DNA of 64,000 nucleotides from an uncultured Christensenellaceae bacterium (GTDB taxonomy: Bacteria > Bacillota > Clostridia > Christensenellales > Pumilibacteraceae): the NCBI GenBank assembly GCA_910587445.1, contig CAJULE010000003.1, forward strand, positions 1 through 64,000, read 5' to 3'. Position 1 is the stretch's first letter. Each line of letters opens with the position of its first letter. The position numbers and the translations under genes are program-made. Below, piece by piece: positions 43,324-52,017 of this stretch. The notes under the pieces were generated by a model. That model worked only from the letters and a program-made list of their open reading frames with translations, searched no databases and was not told the DNA's origin.

Positions 43324-44033
43324 AGCCGACTCCCCGACTGCCATAGAGCAAGTTCTCCCATAAATTCTTTTCGGCGGCTTTGGCTCATATAGATTTCCTC
43401 GTTTCCGACGCAGATCTTAAGTCCGTTTACCGAAAGTATATGTCTCGGGTTTACGAGATAGCATTTATTGCACCGCAAAAAACCGCACGGCTTAAGTCTT
43501 GCTTCCACAGCCGCAAGCGTATCTCTGCTTTCTATTTTGCCGCTTTCGCAATGATAGATTATATTATGCGCTCTCACCTCGACATAAAATATATCTTTCG
43601 GTATGAGCCTGTGTATTCCGCCTGCCACGGGCACACAGTACTCGCGTTCGGCGTTTCTTTCCGCTTTGGCGACGGCACGCTTGAACTTCATGGAAAAATC
43701 GGCATATGACACGGGCTTTACGACAAAATCCACTGCGTCCACCTCATAGCCTTCGCACGCCATCTGCGCAAGGTTGGTAATGAACACAATACACACGGAA
43801 TCGTCTGTCTTTCGTATCTTCTTAGACGCATCCATGCCGTTCATCATGGGCAAATCGATGTCCATTAGAATAATGTCGTACTCGGAGCGGTAGTTTGTCA
43901 GAAGGCTCACCGCCTCTTTATATCTTTTTACCTTAAGTGCCTTTTGGTTCTCCTCGCCGAAGCGGACAAGATATTGCTCCAAAGTGCGGGCATAACCGTC
44001 ATCGTCTTCCACTATAGCTATATCCAGCGCCAT
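43320..44033 (-). CDS. Cassette 4 LytTR response regulator (RR5)
   Basis: 237 residues from ATG 44033 (MALDIAIVEDDDGY), preceded by GAGGAGAGGA; the frame also opens at 44066. Receiver (IILMDIDLPMMNG, FVVKPVS) and LytTR domain ending MSQSRRKEFMG. First gene of the RR5-HK5 operon under a perfect consensus promoter. Confidence 0.92.
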   Translation of the reverse strand: MALDIAIVEDDDGYARTLEQYLVRFGEENQKALKVKRYKEAVSLLTNYRSEYDIILMDIDLPMMNGMDASKKIRKTDDSVCIVFITNLAQMACEGYEVDAVDFVVKPVSYADFSMKFKRAVAKAERNAEREYCVPVAGGIHRLIPKDIFYVEVRAHNIIYHCESGKIESRDTLAAVEARLKPCGFLRCNKCYLVNPRHILSVNGLKICVGNEEIYMSQSRRKEFMGELALWQSGSRL

Positions 44034-44086
44034 ACCGTCCTCTCCTCGTGTCGTTTTTCCGTACAAACAAATTCAATTTCAATCGC

Positions 44087-44115
44087 ATTATATCATTAAA
44101 AACGAAAAATGTCAA
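44087..44115 (-). promoter_or_regulatory. Promoter of RR5-HK5
   Basis: Perfect consensus TTGACA (44115-44110), 17 bases, TATAAT (44092-44087), with the TGA extension just before the -10 box shared by other strong promoters here. Confidence 0.8.
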
Positions 44116-44246
44116 TAGGCTTTTTTCTCTCTTTTACTTCGCGCCCGATCCAAATGCTCCGTCTGCGCCGAGTCGCGGCGCAAGGCCGCAGTTTTTGTAC
44201 TTTATACTATTTTACTTTACTATTGACTGTTACCGTTAAAGCCGTA

Positions 44247-46601
44247 TTATTCGGCTTTTGCGGCACGCTCGGACTTTTTAAGCGGAAGCGTGTGCTTTAC
44301 TCTGTCCTTTTCCTCGGCGCGCTTGCCGTTGTTGAAGCGGTCGAGCGTACCTACGAGATAGCCCGTAATTCTTCTTATGCGCTCGAACGGTCCGTGCTCG
44401 TCGTTTTCCTTGCGTCCGCACTTCGGGCAAACCTCGCCTATCACTCCCGTATAGCCGCAGTAAGGGTCTCTGTCCACGGGGTGATTTATCGAGCCGTAAC
44501 CTATGCCGCTCTCCTTCATGTGGCGAATGACTTTTTCGAACGCCTGCACGTTGTTTACGGTGTCGCCGTCGAGCTCGACGTAGGAGATGTGTCCGCCGTT
44601 CGTGAGCGCGTGGTACGGCGCTTCGAGCTTGATCTTATCGAATGCGGAGATCTTGTAGTAGACGGGAATGTGGAACGAGTTCGTGTAGTAATCCCTGTCG
44701 GTAACGCCGGGGATAACTCCGTACTTTTTCTTGTCTATGCGGACGAATCTGCCCGAAAGTCCCTCGGCGGGAGTAGCGATGAGCGAGAAGTTCATGTTGT
44801 ACTTTTCGGTCGCGTCATCCATGCGCTTTCTCATATAGCCGACTATTTCGAGACCGAGATTCTGCGCTTCCTTGCTCTCGCCGTGGTGCTTGCCTATGAG
44901 CGACTTAAGACACTCGGCAAGACCTATGAATCCGCAAGTGAGCGTGCCCTGCTTGAGCACCTCGCCCACCTCGTCTTCGGGCGACAGCTTGTCGCTGCCG
45001 AGCCATACGCCCTGACCCATGAGGAAGGGATAGTTCTTGACCTTTTTCTTCGCCTGTATTTCATAGCGCTCGAGAAGCTGATCGATAACGACGTCGACGA
45101 CGTTGTCGAGCTGCTCGAAGAAAAGTTCCACATTTCCTTTCGACTTTATGGCAAGTCTCGGAAGGTTCACGGACGTGAACGAAAGATTGCCTCTGCCGAA
45201 CACGATCTCGTTTTCGGGGTCGTAGTGGTTTGCCATTACGCGGGTACGGCAACCCATGTACGCAATTTCGGTCTCGGGGTGACCGGGCTTATAGTGCTGG
45301 AGATTGAACGGCGCGTCGATAAACGAGAAGTTCGGGAAAAGGCGCTTCGCACTGCAACGGCAAGCCATTTTGAAGAGATCGTAGTTGGGCTCGCCCTCGT
45401 TGTAGTTTATGCCCTCCTTAACCTTGAAGATCTGTATCGGGAATATGGGCGTCTCGCCGTTGCCGAGACCCGCTTCGGTCGCAAGAAGCAGATTCTTGAC
45501 GAGCATTCTGCCCTCGGGCGAAGTATCCATGCCGTAGTTTATGGACGAGAACGGTATCTGTGCGCCCGCACGCGAGTGCATGGTGTTGAGGTTGTGCACA
45601 AGCGCTTCCATTGCCTGATAGGTGGCGCGCTCGGTTTCCGTATACGCGTTTTCTCTTGCGAATTTCTGAGCTCTTTCTACGGCCTTTTCGTCTATCTTAC
45701 GGGACTTCAACGCCTCCGCCTCGAACTTTGCATAGTCGTCGTCTCCGGCAAGCGAGGGCTTGAGATTTCTCTCGGTGCGGATCTTGGACATCACGTCTTT
45801 CACTGCGTCCTTGGCGTTTTCGAGACCCGCCATGAGCTCGAGAGCCTTGGCAAGGTTGTCGGAATAGTTCTTTACATATGTCTTGGCTACGCCCTTTGCA
45901 AGCGCATAATCGAAATTGGGAACGCTCTGTCCGCCGTGCTGGTCGTTCTGGTTGGACTGAATGGCTATGCACGCAAGCGAAGCGTACGAGGCGATGTGGT
46001 TGGGCTCGCGAAGGAAGCCGTGTCCCGTGCAGAAGCCGCCCGTAAAGAGCTTGTCGAGATCTATCTGCGTACACGTCGTCGTGAGCGTCAAAAAGTCGAG
46101 ATCGTGTATATGTATGTCGCCCGACTTGTGCATTTCGCTGTGGCGGGGATTGAGTACGCACATCTCGTAGAACTGCTTTGCACTTTCGCTGCCGTACTTG
46201 AGCATCGTGCCCATAGCCGTGTTGCCGTCGATGTTCGCATTCTCGCGCTTTACGTCGCTGTCTCGCGCGTCCTCATAGGTAAGATTTTCGAGAGTCTTCA
46301 TAAGGCGGGTTTTCGACTCGCGGATACGCGTACGCTCGGCGCGGTAAAGGATATACTCCTTCGCCGTGCGGACGAGACCGTTTTCGATGAGAATTTCCTC
46401 AACCTTATCCTGTATCTCTTCGACAGTGGGGACATACGTAGGCTCGAACGAATCTTCGACCTGCTTTGCGAGCGCTTCCGCTCTCTCGTTGTCCTTGATG
46501 TTAGCCGCTTTCAGCGCTTTCTTGATCGCCGAAGCAATCTTTTTCACGTCGAATTTGACCTTTCTGCCGTCTCTCTTGATGATCTGTTCCATTTTTCTCA
46601 T
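44247..46601 (-). CDS. nrdD: Anaerobic ribonucleoside-triphosphate reductase (class III)
   Basis: 784 residues. An N-terminal ATP-cone (about 5-95) for allosteric control, the catalytic barrel, a C-terminal zinc site (DPYCGYTG, then CPKCGR) and the glycyl-radical loop RRITGYLVGTLDRFN. It makes deoxynucleoside triphosphates without oxygen, using a glycyl radical installed by the radical-SAM activase NrdG. No nrdG adjoins it here, which is unusual since the two genes are often neighbours. AAGGAAGG precedes ATG 46601, with an alternative ATG at 46592. The leader carries two NrdR-like boxes, so regulation by deoxynucleotide levels is likely. Confidence 0.95.
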   Translation of the reverse strand: MRKMEQIIKRDGRKVKFDVKKIASAIKKALKAANIKDNERAEALAKQVEDSFEPTYVPTVEEIQDKVEEILIENGLVRTAKEYILYRAERTRIRESKTRLMKTLENLTYEDARDSDVKRENANIDGNTAMGTMLKYGSESAKQFYEMCVLNPRHSEMHKSGDIHIHDLDFLTLTTTCTQIDLDKLFTGGFCTGHGFLREPNHIASYASLACIAIQSNQNDQHGGQSVPNFDYALAKGVAKTYVKNYSDNLAKALELMAGLENAKDAVKDVMSKIRTERNLKPSLAGDDDYAKFEAEALKSRKIDEKAVERAQKFARENAYTETERATYQAMEALVHNLNTMHSRAGAQIPFSSINYGMDTSPEGRMLVKNLLLATEAGLGNGETPIFPIQIFKVKEGINYNEGEPNYDLFKMACRCSAKRLFPNFSFIDAPFNLQHYKPGHPETEIAYMGCRTRVMANHYDPENEIVFGRGNLSFTSVNLPRLAIKSKGNVELFFEQLDNVVDVVIDQLLERYEIQAKKKVKNYPFLMGQGVWLGSDKLSPEDEVGEVLKQGTLTCGFIGLAECLKSLIGKHHGESKEAQNLGLEIVGYMRKRMDDATEKYNMNFSLIATPAEGLSGRFVRIDKKKYGVIPGVTDRDYYTNSFHIPVYYKISAFDKIKLEAPYHALTNGGHISYVELDGDTVNNVQAFEKVIRHMKESGIGYGSINHPVDRDPYCGYTGVIGEVCPKCGRKENDEHGPFERIRRITGYLVGTLDRFNNGKRAEEKDRVKHTLPLKKSERAAKAE

Positions 46602-46650
46602 ACCTTCCTTGAAACTTGCTTTATATTATATGATATGCAGCCAACCATGA

Positions 46651-46706
46651 TTCAAGATATTGTTACTTTTTTTGTCGATTATGATTTCAGACACAATATC
46701 TTGTGG
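46651..46706 (-). promoter_or_regulatory. Two NrdR-like boxes in the nrdD leader
   Basis: ACACAATATCTTGTGG (46691-46706) matches the palindromic NrdR consensus well; TTCAAGATATTGTTAC (46651-46666) is a second, weaker copy. Centres are 40 bases apart, about four helical turns, rather than the usual three. Both lie downstream of the promoter, where bound NrdR would block elongation. Confidence 0.7.
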
Positions 46707-46728
46707 CTCATTTCGGGCGAGCAAGGGC

Positions 46729-46758
46729 ATTATAACTCTTTACGCATGGGCTTGTCAA
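46729..46758 (-). promoter_or_regulatory. Promoter of nrdD
   Basis: TTGACA (46758-46753), 18 bases, TATAAT (46734-46729), giving a leader of about 120 bases. Confidence 0.75.
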
Positions 46759-46946
46759 TAGTTTTAGACTAAATATTTTCGACTTTTTTTATAAAAAATA
46801 CGGCTAAAATGCTTGACATATTATATTCGCTTTTGAACTAAGCGGCAGGCGTGATTTTTATTGTACTTTTTAGAAAAAGTACTGCAAATATTTTAGCATT
46901 GCGGCTAAATGGAATTTTTAGTGTATGTATTTTTCGATATACAGTC

Positions 46947-46984
46947 ATAAAAAAACGGCTTATGACAGATAATCAAAAGCCGTT
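46947..46984 (-). terminator. Terminator after the small gene at 47035
   Basis: Perfect 8-bp stem AACGGCTT with AAGCCGTT, followed on the minus strand by TTTTTATG. It supports a minus-strand transcript from the small gene upstream. Between 46759 and 46946 I see only AT-rich sequence. Confidence 0.75.
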
Positions 46985-47034
46985 CCGTTCTTTTATAATT
47001 CGATTACTTTACTGTTGCGCACCGCCGAAATCAA

Positions 47035-47238
47035 TCAGACTCCTGACTTCGATAAATCTGCGTTTCTATTGCAAATCTGACTAAACATTTGTTTAGTCAT
47101 GCCGTAAGATTTATCGATTAAGCATTGAATTTCACTTAGACTCATTTCTTTCAGCAATTTCGGAGCCCCGCCTCGTTCCAAAATTTTTGCCATCGTCAAA
47201 TGCTCCTCGCCGAATTCTCCTCTTTGATATCTTTCCAT
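47035..47238 (-). CDS. Small hypothetical protein, possibly leaderless
   Basis: 67 residues, no family recognised; charged and helical, with a basic, Met-rich middle. A promoter-like TTATGA-N17-TATTAT ends five bases before ATG 47238, which would give a leaderless message; alternatively translation starts at ATG 47193 after GAGGAG, giving 52 residues. A strong terminator follows. Codon use is plausible but the call is tentative; it may be a fragment of a mobile or phage gene given the repeats nearby. Confidence 0.4.
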   Translation of the reverse strand: MERYQRGEFGEEHLTMAKILERGGAPKLLKEMSLSEIQCLIDKSYGMTKQMFSQICNRNADLSKSGV

Positions 47239-47369
47239 TATATATAATATCGATTCAATAATTTGGTCATAATAGTCGTGGTTTTATGTCTTTAGGGAGT
47301 CGCAACATAAGGACATAATTTATATTGCGATAAATGCTATGATTATTTTATGTGCGAGACGACAGTTTT

Positions 47370-47458
47370 CAACTCATCCGTCTCCGTGTTCACTCGCAAA
47401 GCTCGTTCTGCACGGCGACACCTTCCCTTCTATGGAAGGCGTTATAGAGGAATAAGCG
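47370..47458 (+). repeat. Intergenic hairpin repeat, unit A
   Basis: Starts CAACTCATC, contains CACCTTCCCTTCTATGGAAGG and ends GTTATAGAGGAATAAGCG. Unit B at 47472-47556 is the same element in opposite orientation. From memory, this CAACTCATC...CTTCC layout resembles dispersed intergenic hairpin repeats of gut Clostridia; it has no coding capacity. Confidence 0.6.
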
Positions 47459-47471
47459 TCGTTTGACTTTA

Positions 47472-47556
47472 CGCTTTAATCCTATAAAACGGCTTCCTTA
47501 GCAGGGAAGCTGTCACGAGTCCGCGAGCCCGGGAGCGATGAGTGACTGATGAGTTG
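47472..47556 (-). repeat. Intergenic hairpin repeat, unit B (inverted relative to A)
   Basis: On the minus strand: CAACTCATC at the start, GTGACAGCTTCCCTGCTAAGG in the middle and GTTTTATAGGATTAAAGCG at the end. It pairs with unit A to make a roughly 190-bp inverted repeat with a 13-base centre. Confidence 0.6.
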
Positions 47557-47775
47557 GAAATTACCTTTCCTCTCTAAGCAAAGCCCTTAAAAATCTCTAT
47601 ACTTAGGTACACATATATCATAGACGTACTATGCGCGATTTTAAACGCTCCTACTTTATAATGTACTTAATATATCTGTCCGACTACATAAAGAACATAC
47701 TTAAACGACATAATGCGCACGATACGACAAACTTATATACTCGAGCATGGAGTATGTCAAAACAATATAAAAAAC

Positions 47776-47808
47776 AAAAGAGAGCAATCGCAAGACTGTT
47801 CTCTTTTT
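47776..47808 (+). terminator. Plus-strand terminator in the 47-48 kb spacer
   Basis: Stem AAAAGAGAGCA with TGTTCTCTTTT (one G-T pair), then TTCGTTT. No protein gene precedes it; it may end a small RNA transcribed from about 47.6 kb, with no clear promoter seen. Confidence 0.55.
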
Positions 47809-47895
47809 CGTTTATATCGGAGAATGTACTATTTGCACACGACTGAGACGGCGCGGAGCTTAACGCCGAAATGCGCCGCTTATAAGCCGTAGCGT

Positions 47896-48021
47896 CCTGA
47901 CGGCTCAGATGCGAGTAAGACGGGCAGCAGGCGACGAGGCGGTGGGTTGCTGTACTACACCGTACAGCTCCCGCCGCCGAAGAGCACGCAGCCCGTATTA
48001 CGAAGCATATAAGCCGTCAGG
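47896..48021. repeat. 126-nt nested palindrome abutting an ABC gene 3' end
   Basis: Four nested helices: CCTGACGGCT with AGCCGTCAGG at the ends, ATGC with GCAT, GTAAGACGGGC with GCCCGTATTAC (one mismatch), and a core GGCGGTGGG/CCCGCCGCC plus GCTGTAC/GTACAGC around a six-base loop. It ends four bases from the exporter stop codon. It could be a structured RNA, a large terminator or a miniature transposable element. Confidence 0.65.
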
Positions 48022-48024
48022 AAT

Positions 48025-49935
48025 TTATTCCAATTCGAAGGCGCCCGTATACAACCTGTAGTACTGCCCCTTCTTCGCAATCAAGCTGTCGTGACTGCCG
48101 CGCTCTATGATACGGCCGTGGTCGAGCACCATTATTACGTCGCTCTTGCGGACGGTCGAGAGACGGTGGGCTATGACGAACACCGTTCTGCCCTTCATGA
48201 GTCTGTCCGTGCCCTGCTGAACGATCTGTTCGGTGCGCGTGTCTATGGATGACGTAGCCTCGTCCATTATCATGACGGGAGCGTCGGCAACCGCGGCGCG
48301 CGCTATCGCAAGGAGCTGTCTCTGCCCTTGGCTGAGGTTTGCGCCGTCGCCCGTGAGCATGGTCTCGTAGCCGTCGGGAAGCCGTGTTATGAAGCTGTCC
48401 GCGCCTGCAAGAGCCGCCGCCGCCTTACATTCCTCGTCCGTGGCGTCGAGTCTGCCGTAACGGATATTGTCCATTACGGTGCCCGTAAACAGATTGGTAT
48501 CCTGAAGCACTATGCCGAGCGAACGACGAAGGTCGGCTTTCTTTATCTTATTGATGTTTATGCCGTCGTAGCGGATCTTGCCGTCGGCGATGTCGTAGAA
48601 ACGGTTTATCAGATTCGTGATCGTCGTCTTGCCCGCGCCGGTCGCCCCGACAAACGCGACCTTTTCGCCCGCATGAGCATACACGTCGATGTTCTTGAGT
48701 ATGGGCTTGCCTTCCTCGTAACAGAAATCCACGTCGTCGAGAAGTATGTCGCCCGTAAGGCGGGTATACGTAGTCGTACCGTCGCCGTGCGGGTGCTTCC
48801 ACGCCCATACGCCCGTGCGTTTTTCACTTTCCGTGATGACGCCGCTGTCGTCGATCTCCGCATTGACAAGCGTAACATAGCCGTCGTCCGGCTCGGTCTT
48901 TTCGTCGAAGAGCGCAAATACACGCGACGAGCCCGCCTGCGCGAGAGCTATGAAATTCACCTGTTGGGAGACTTGGCTGACCTGCATGGAGAACGAACGT
49001 CCCATGGTAAGGAAAGAAACGACGGTTCCGACCTCGAGCACGCCCACACCCGTAAGCGAGATGTTGAACGCACCCGTAAGTGCGAGAAGCGCGCCCACAA
49101 ACGCGACGAGCACATACATTATGTTGCCTATATTGGCAAGTATGGGCATGAGGATATTCGCATAGCGGTTGGCTTTCGAAGCGTCCTCGAAGAGCTTATC
49201 GTTGCGCTCGTCGAAGCCCTCTTTCGCCTTCTTTTCGTGGTTGAAAACTTTTACGACCTTCTGCCCCTGCATCATCTCTTCGATATAGCCCTCGACTACG
49301 CCGAGCGATTTTTGCTGGCGCATGAAGTGCTTGCCGGAGCGCGAGCCCACATACCTTGCGACAAGTATCATGACGGCGACTGCCGCAAGCACGACAAGCG
49401 TGAGCCATATACTGTACGAAAGCATTACGACAAGAAGCATAACTATCATGATCCCCGACATAAGCACCTGCGGCAAGCTCTGCGCAATGAGCTGGCGAAC
49501 GGTTTCGATGTCGTTCGTGTAGATACTCATTATGTCACCGTGATTGTTCGTATCGAAATACTTTATCGGAAGTTTTTGCATATGAGCAAACAGATCGCAC
49601 CGCAAATCGGTCATTATCTGCTGCGTCATGAGATTCAGAAGCTGAGCCTGCGCCGCAGAAGCCGCCACGCCGACAAAGTACACGCAACCCATCGTCACCA
49701 CGAAACTTATGAATTTATCCCACACCGCGCTCATGCCGCCTGCGTGAAGAGCGGGCGTTATGATGTCGTCCACTATGTACTTTAAAGCTATGGACGAAGA
49801 AATGGACGCCATACTGCTGAAAATTACGGTTATGATTATGACCGCGAACATGACGCGGTGTTTTTTCAGAGCGTACGCCAAAAGACGTTTCATTGCGCCC
49901 TTTTTGCGAGCGGGCTTTTTCGTATCTTTACTCAT
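48025..49935 (-). CDS. ABC exporter, fused permease/ATPase, catalytic half of heterodimer 2
   Basis: 636 residues: six membrane segments, then an ATPase with Walker A VGATGAGKTTI, signature NLSQGQRQLL (degenerate) and intact Walker B MIMDEATSSID. Between the membrane part and Walker A is an insertion of about 45 residues (VTLVNAEIDDSGVITESE and on). It mirrors the exporter at 10601-12613, including an 8-base overlap with the preceding partner gene, so the two pairs are probably paralogous. Substrate unknown; drug, lipid or peptide export is typical. Confidence 0.9.
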   Translation of the reverse strand: MSKDTKKPARKKGAMKRLLAYALKKHRVMFAVIIITVIFSSMASISSSIALKYIVDDIITPALHAGGMSAVWDKFISFVVTMGCVYFVGVAASAAQAQLLNLMTQQIMTDLRCDLFAHMQKLPIKYFDTNNHGDIMSIYTNDIETVRQLIAQSLPQVLMSGIMIVMLLVVMLSYSIWLTLVVLAAVAVMILVARYVGSRSGKHFMRQQKSLGVVEGYIEEMMQGQKVVKVFNHEKKAKEGFDERNDKLFEDASKANRYANILMPILANIGNIMYVLVAFVGALLALTGAFNISLTGVGVLEVGTVVSFLTMGRSFSMQVSQVSQQVNFIALAQAGSSRVFALFDEKTEPDDGYVTLVNAEIDDSGVITESEKRTGVWAWKHPHGDGTTTYTRLTGDILLDDVDFCYEEGKPILKNIDVYAHAGEKVAFVGATGAGKTTITNLINRFYDIADGKIRYDGININKIKKADLRRSLGIVLQDTNLFTGTVMDNIRYGRLDATDEECKAAAALAGADSFITRLPDGYETMLTGDGANLSQGQRQLLAIARAAVADAPVMIMDEATSSIDTRTEQIVQQGTDRLMKGRTVFVIAHRLSTVRKSDVIMVLDHGRIIERGSHDSLIAKKGQYYRLYTGAFELE

Positions 49936-51712
49936 TGTCCTGCCCTCCCCTGTTGTTCTGTGATTCGTAAACCTCGCGGTATATATCGTTTGTCTTCAAA
50001 AGCTCGTCATGCTTGCCGACAGCCGAAATTTTGCCGTCGTCGAGCACGACGATAGCGTCCGCGTCCTCTACGGAAGCCGTGCGCTGCGCTATTATGATTT
50101 TCGTCGTGCTTTCGAGCCCCTCGCGGAAAGCGGCGCGGAGTTTCGCGTCCGTATGCGTATCGACGGCGCTTGTAGAGTCGTCGAGAATGAGCACTTTCGG
50201 ATTCTTCAAAATGGCGCGCGCTATGCAAAGTCTCTGCTTCTGTCCGCCCGAGACGTTCGCACCGCCCTGCTCGATGTACGTATCGTAGCCGTCGGGCATC
50301 GCCGAAATGAACTCGTCTGCCTGCGCGAGTTTACAAGCGCGCACTATTTCCTCGTCGGTAGCGTTCTCGTTGCCCCAGCGCATATTCTCCTTTATGGTGC
50401 CGGAAAACAGCGTGTTCTTCTGAAGCACCATGGCCACCGCGTCGCGAAGCGCTTCGACGTCGTACTCCCTGACGTCCCTGCCGCCGACTTTCACGGAGCC
50501 GCTCGTCACGTCGTAAAGCCTCGGAATGAGCTGTACGAACGACGTCTTGCCGCTGCCCGTGCCGCCTATTATGCCGACGGTCGAGCCGGACGGGATCCTG
50601 AGGCGAATATTCGCAAGGGCTTCCCTCTCCGCCGTCTCCGAATACTTGAAGCCGACCGATTCGAATTCTATCTCGCCGCTTTCGACTTCCTTGACGGCGT
50701 TTTCGGGGCTTGTTATGGTGCTCTTTTCGTCGAGCACTTCGGTTATTCTGCGCGCGCTCTCGAGAGACATCGTGATCATCGTTATGACCATTGCGAACAT
50801 CATGAGCGAGAACAGGATCTGCATGGTGTAGGTTATGAGGCTGGAAAGTCCGCCTATGGAAAGCTCGCCGAACGTCGCGATCTCTACGCCGTTCACGACA
50901 GTGAAGCCGCCGAACGTATTGACTATGAGAAGGCTGCCGAGCGACGCGATGAGTAGCACCGCGGTAAATACGGCAAGCTGCATGAGCGGAGTCGAGATCA
51001 TAAGTATGCCGTCGGACTTCGTGAATATCTTGCGAAGAGCGTTCGACTCTTTGTCGAATTTTTCTTTCTCGTATTCTTCGCGCACATACGCCTTGACGAC
51101 GCGCATTCCGCGCACGTTCTCCTCAATGGATTCGTTGAACTTGTCATAGCGCTTGAACGCCTTGCGATATATGGGATAGACCGAGCGAATGAGAATGAAC
51201 ATCGCAACGGCGAGTAGCGGCACGAGCACCGCAAAGATTATCGAAAGCTTAGGCGATACCGTAATCGTCATTACCACGGAGAATATGAGCATCAACGGAG
51301 CGCGCACCGCCATGCGAATGAGCATCATGAACGCGTTCTGCACGTTTCCCACGTCGACGGTAAGGCGCGTCACGAGACCCGCCGTCGAGAACTTATCGAT
51401 ATTCGCGAACGAAAAATCCTGTATTTTATGATACATATCCTTTCGAAGGTTTCTCGCAAAGCCCGTCGAAGCAATCGCGGCGAAGTGTCCCGAAAGCATA
51501 CCGCACGCAAGCGACACGAATGCAAGCGCAAGAAGTATCGCGCCGTAAATAAGCGTAGGACGCAAACTGTCCGCCGTTTCCATCGTGTCTATGAGATTTT
51601 TCATCACAAGAGGTATGACACACTCGAGCGCAACCTCTCCGAGCATAAACACGGGCGTCAATACAGACGCCGCTTTATACTGCTTAATACTGCCCGCAAG
51701 TTTTTTTATCAT
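49928..51712 (-). CDS. ABC exporter, fused permease/ATPase, degenerate-site half of heterodimer 2
   Basis: 594 residues: six membrane segments, Walker A IGGTGSGKTSF, canonical signature NVSGGQKQR and Walker B VLILDDSTSAVD, with Asp in place of the catalytic Glu. It is complementary to the degraded LSQGQ of the partner gene, giving one inactive ATP site. First gene of the operon, with GGGAGGGCAGGA before the ATG. Confidence 0.9.
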   Translation of the reverse strand: MIKKLAGSIKQYKAASVLTPVFMLGEVALECVIPLVMKNLIDTMETADSLRPTLIYGAILLALAFVSLACGMLSGHFAAIASTGFARNLRKDMYHKIQDFSFANIDKFSTAGLVTRLTVDVGNVQNAFMMLIRMAVRAPLMLIFSVVMTITVSPKLSIIFAVLVPLLAVAMFILIRSVYPIYRKAFKRYDKFNESIEENVRGMRVVKAYVREEYEKEKFDKESNALRKIFTKSDGILMISTPLMQLAVFTAVLLIASLGSLLIVNTFGGFTVVNGVEIATFGELSIGGLSSLITYTMQILFSLMMFAMVITMITMSLESARRITEVLDEKSTITSPENAVKEVESGEIEFESVGFKYSETAEREALANIRLRIPSGSTVGIIGGTGSGKTSFVQLIPRLYDVTSGSVKVGGRDVREYDVEALRDAVAMVLQKNTLFSGTIKENMRWGNENATDEEIVRACKLAQADEFISAMPDGYDTYIEQGGANVSGGQKQRLCIARAILKNPKVLILDDSTSAVDTHTDAKLRAAFREGLESTTKIIIAQRTASVEDADAIVVLDDGKISAVGKHDELLKTNDIYREVYESQNNRGGQDNE

Positions 51713-51832
51713 AAATTCAATCCTGCCCTCCCGCTTAGAGTAAAAAGGTCTGTTTCAAAGCGTTTGTAAAAACGCCGAAAACAATGTGTAACAAAACAGT
51801 CTATTTTATATAATCCTATCAAGTACATATTC

Positions 51833-51861
51833 TATTTACCACAATAAAAAAATATTGTCAA
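51833..51861 (-). promoter_or_regulatory. Promoter of ABC exporter operon 2
   Basis: TTGACA (51861-51856), 17 bases, TAAATA (51838-51833), leaving a leader of about 115 bases. It diverges from the aldolase promoter. Confidence 0.5.
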
Positions 51862-51910
51862 CGAATTTTGCCCGCATGAAGCGAGATTTTTTTCATTTAG
51901 GCACAATGAT

Positions 51911-51939
51911 TTGACTTTTATCCGCTTTTCGCATATAAT
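51911..51939 (+). promoter_or_regulatory. Promoter of the aldolase-like gene
   Basis: TTGACT (51911-51916), 17 bases, TATAAT (51934-51939). Confidence 0.7.
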
Positions 51940-52017
51940 AGACCTACTATACTTTTTTACGCGCCCATTCCTTATAAATATATACGGAATAAATTACGGC
52001 GCAAAACGGAGAAGCAC

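Noticed and set aside
44109..46772. An 887-codon open frame on the plus strand opposite nrdD, and similar long antisense frames opposite most genes
   Set aside because: They mirror real, motif-complete genes on the minus strand and arise from codon bias. Their translations show no domains and are rich in His, Arg and Val as expected of shadows.
47631..47846. A 71-codon plus-strand frame in the 47-48 kb spacer
   Set aside because: It runs straight through a strong plus-strand terminator, has no ribosome binding site and has no recognisable sequence.
47896..48021. 4.5S, 6S or RNase P RNA
   Set aside because: None of the conserved sequence elements of these RNAs is present; only strong self-pairing is seen.
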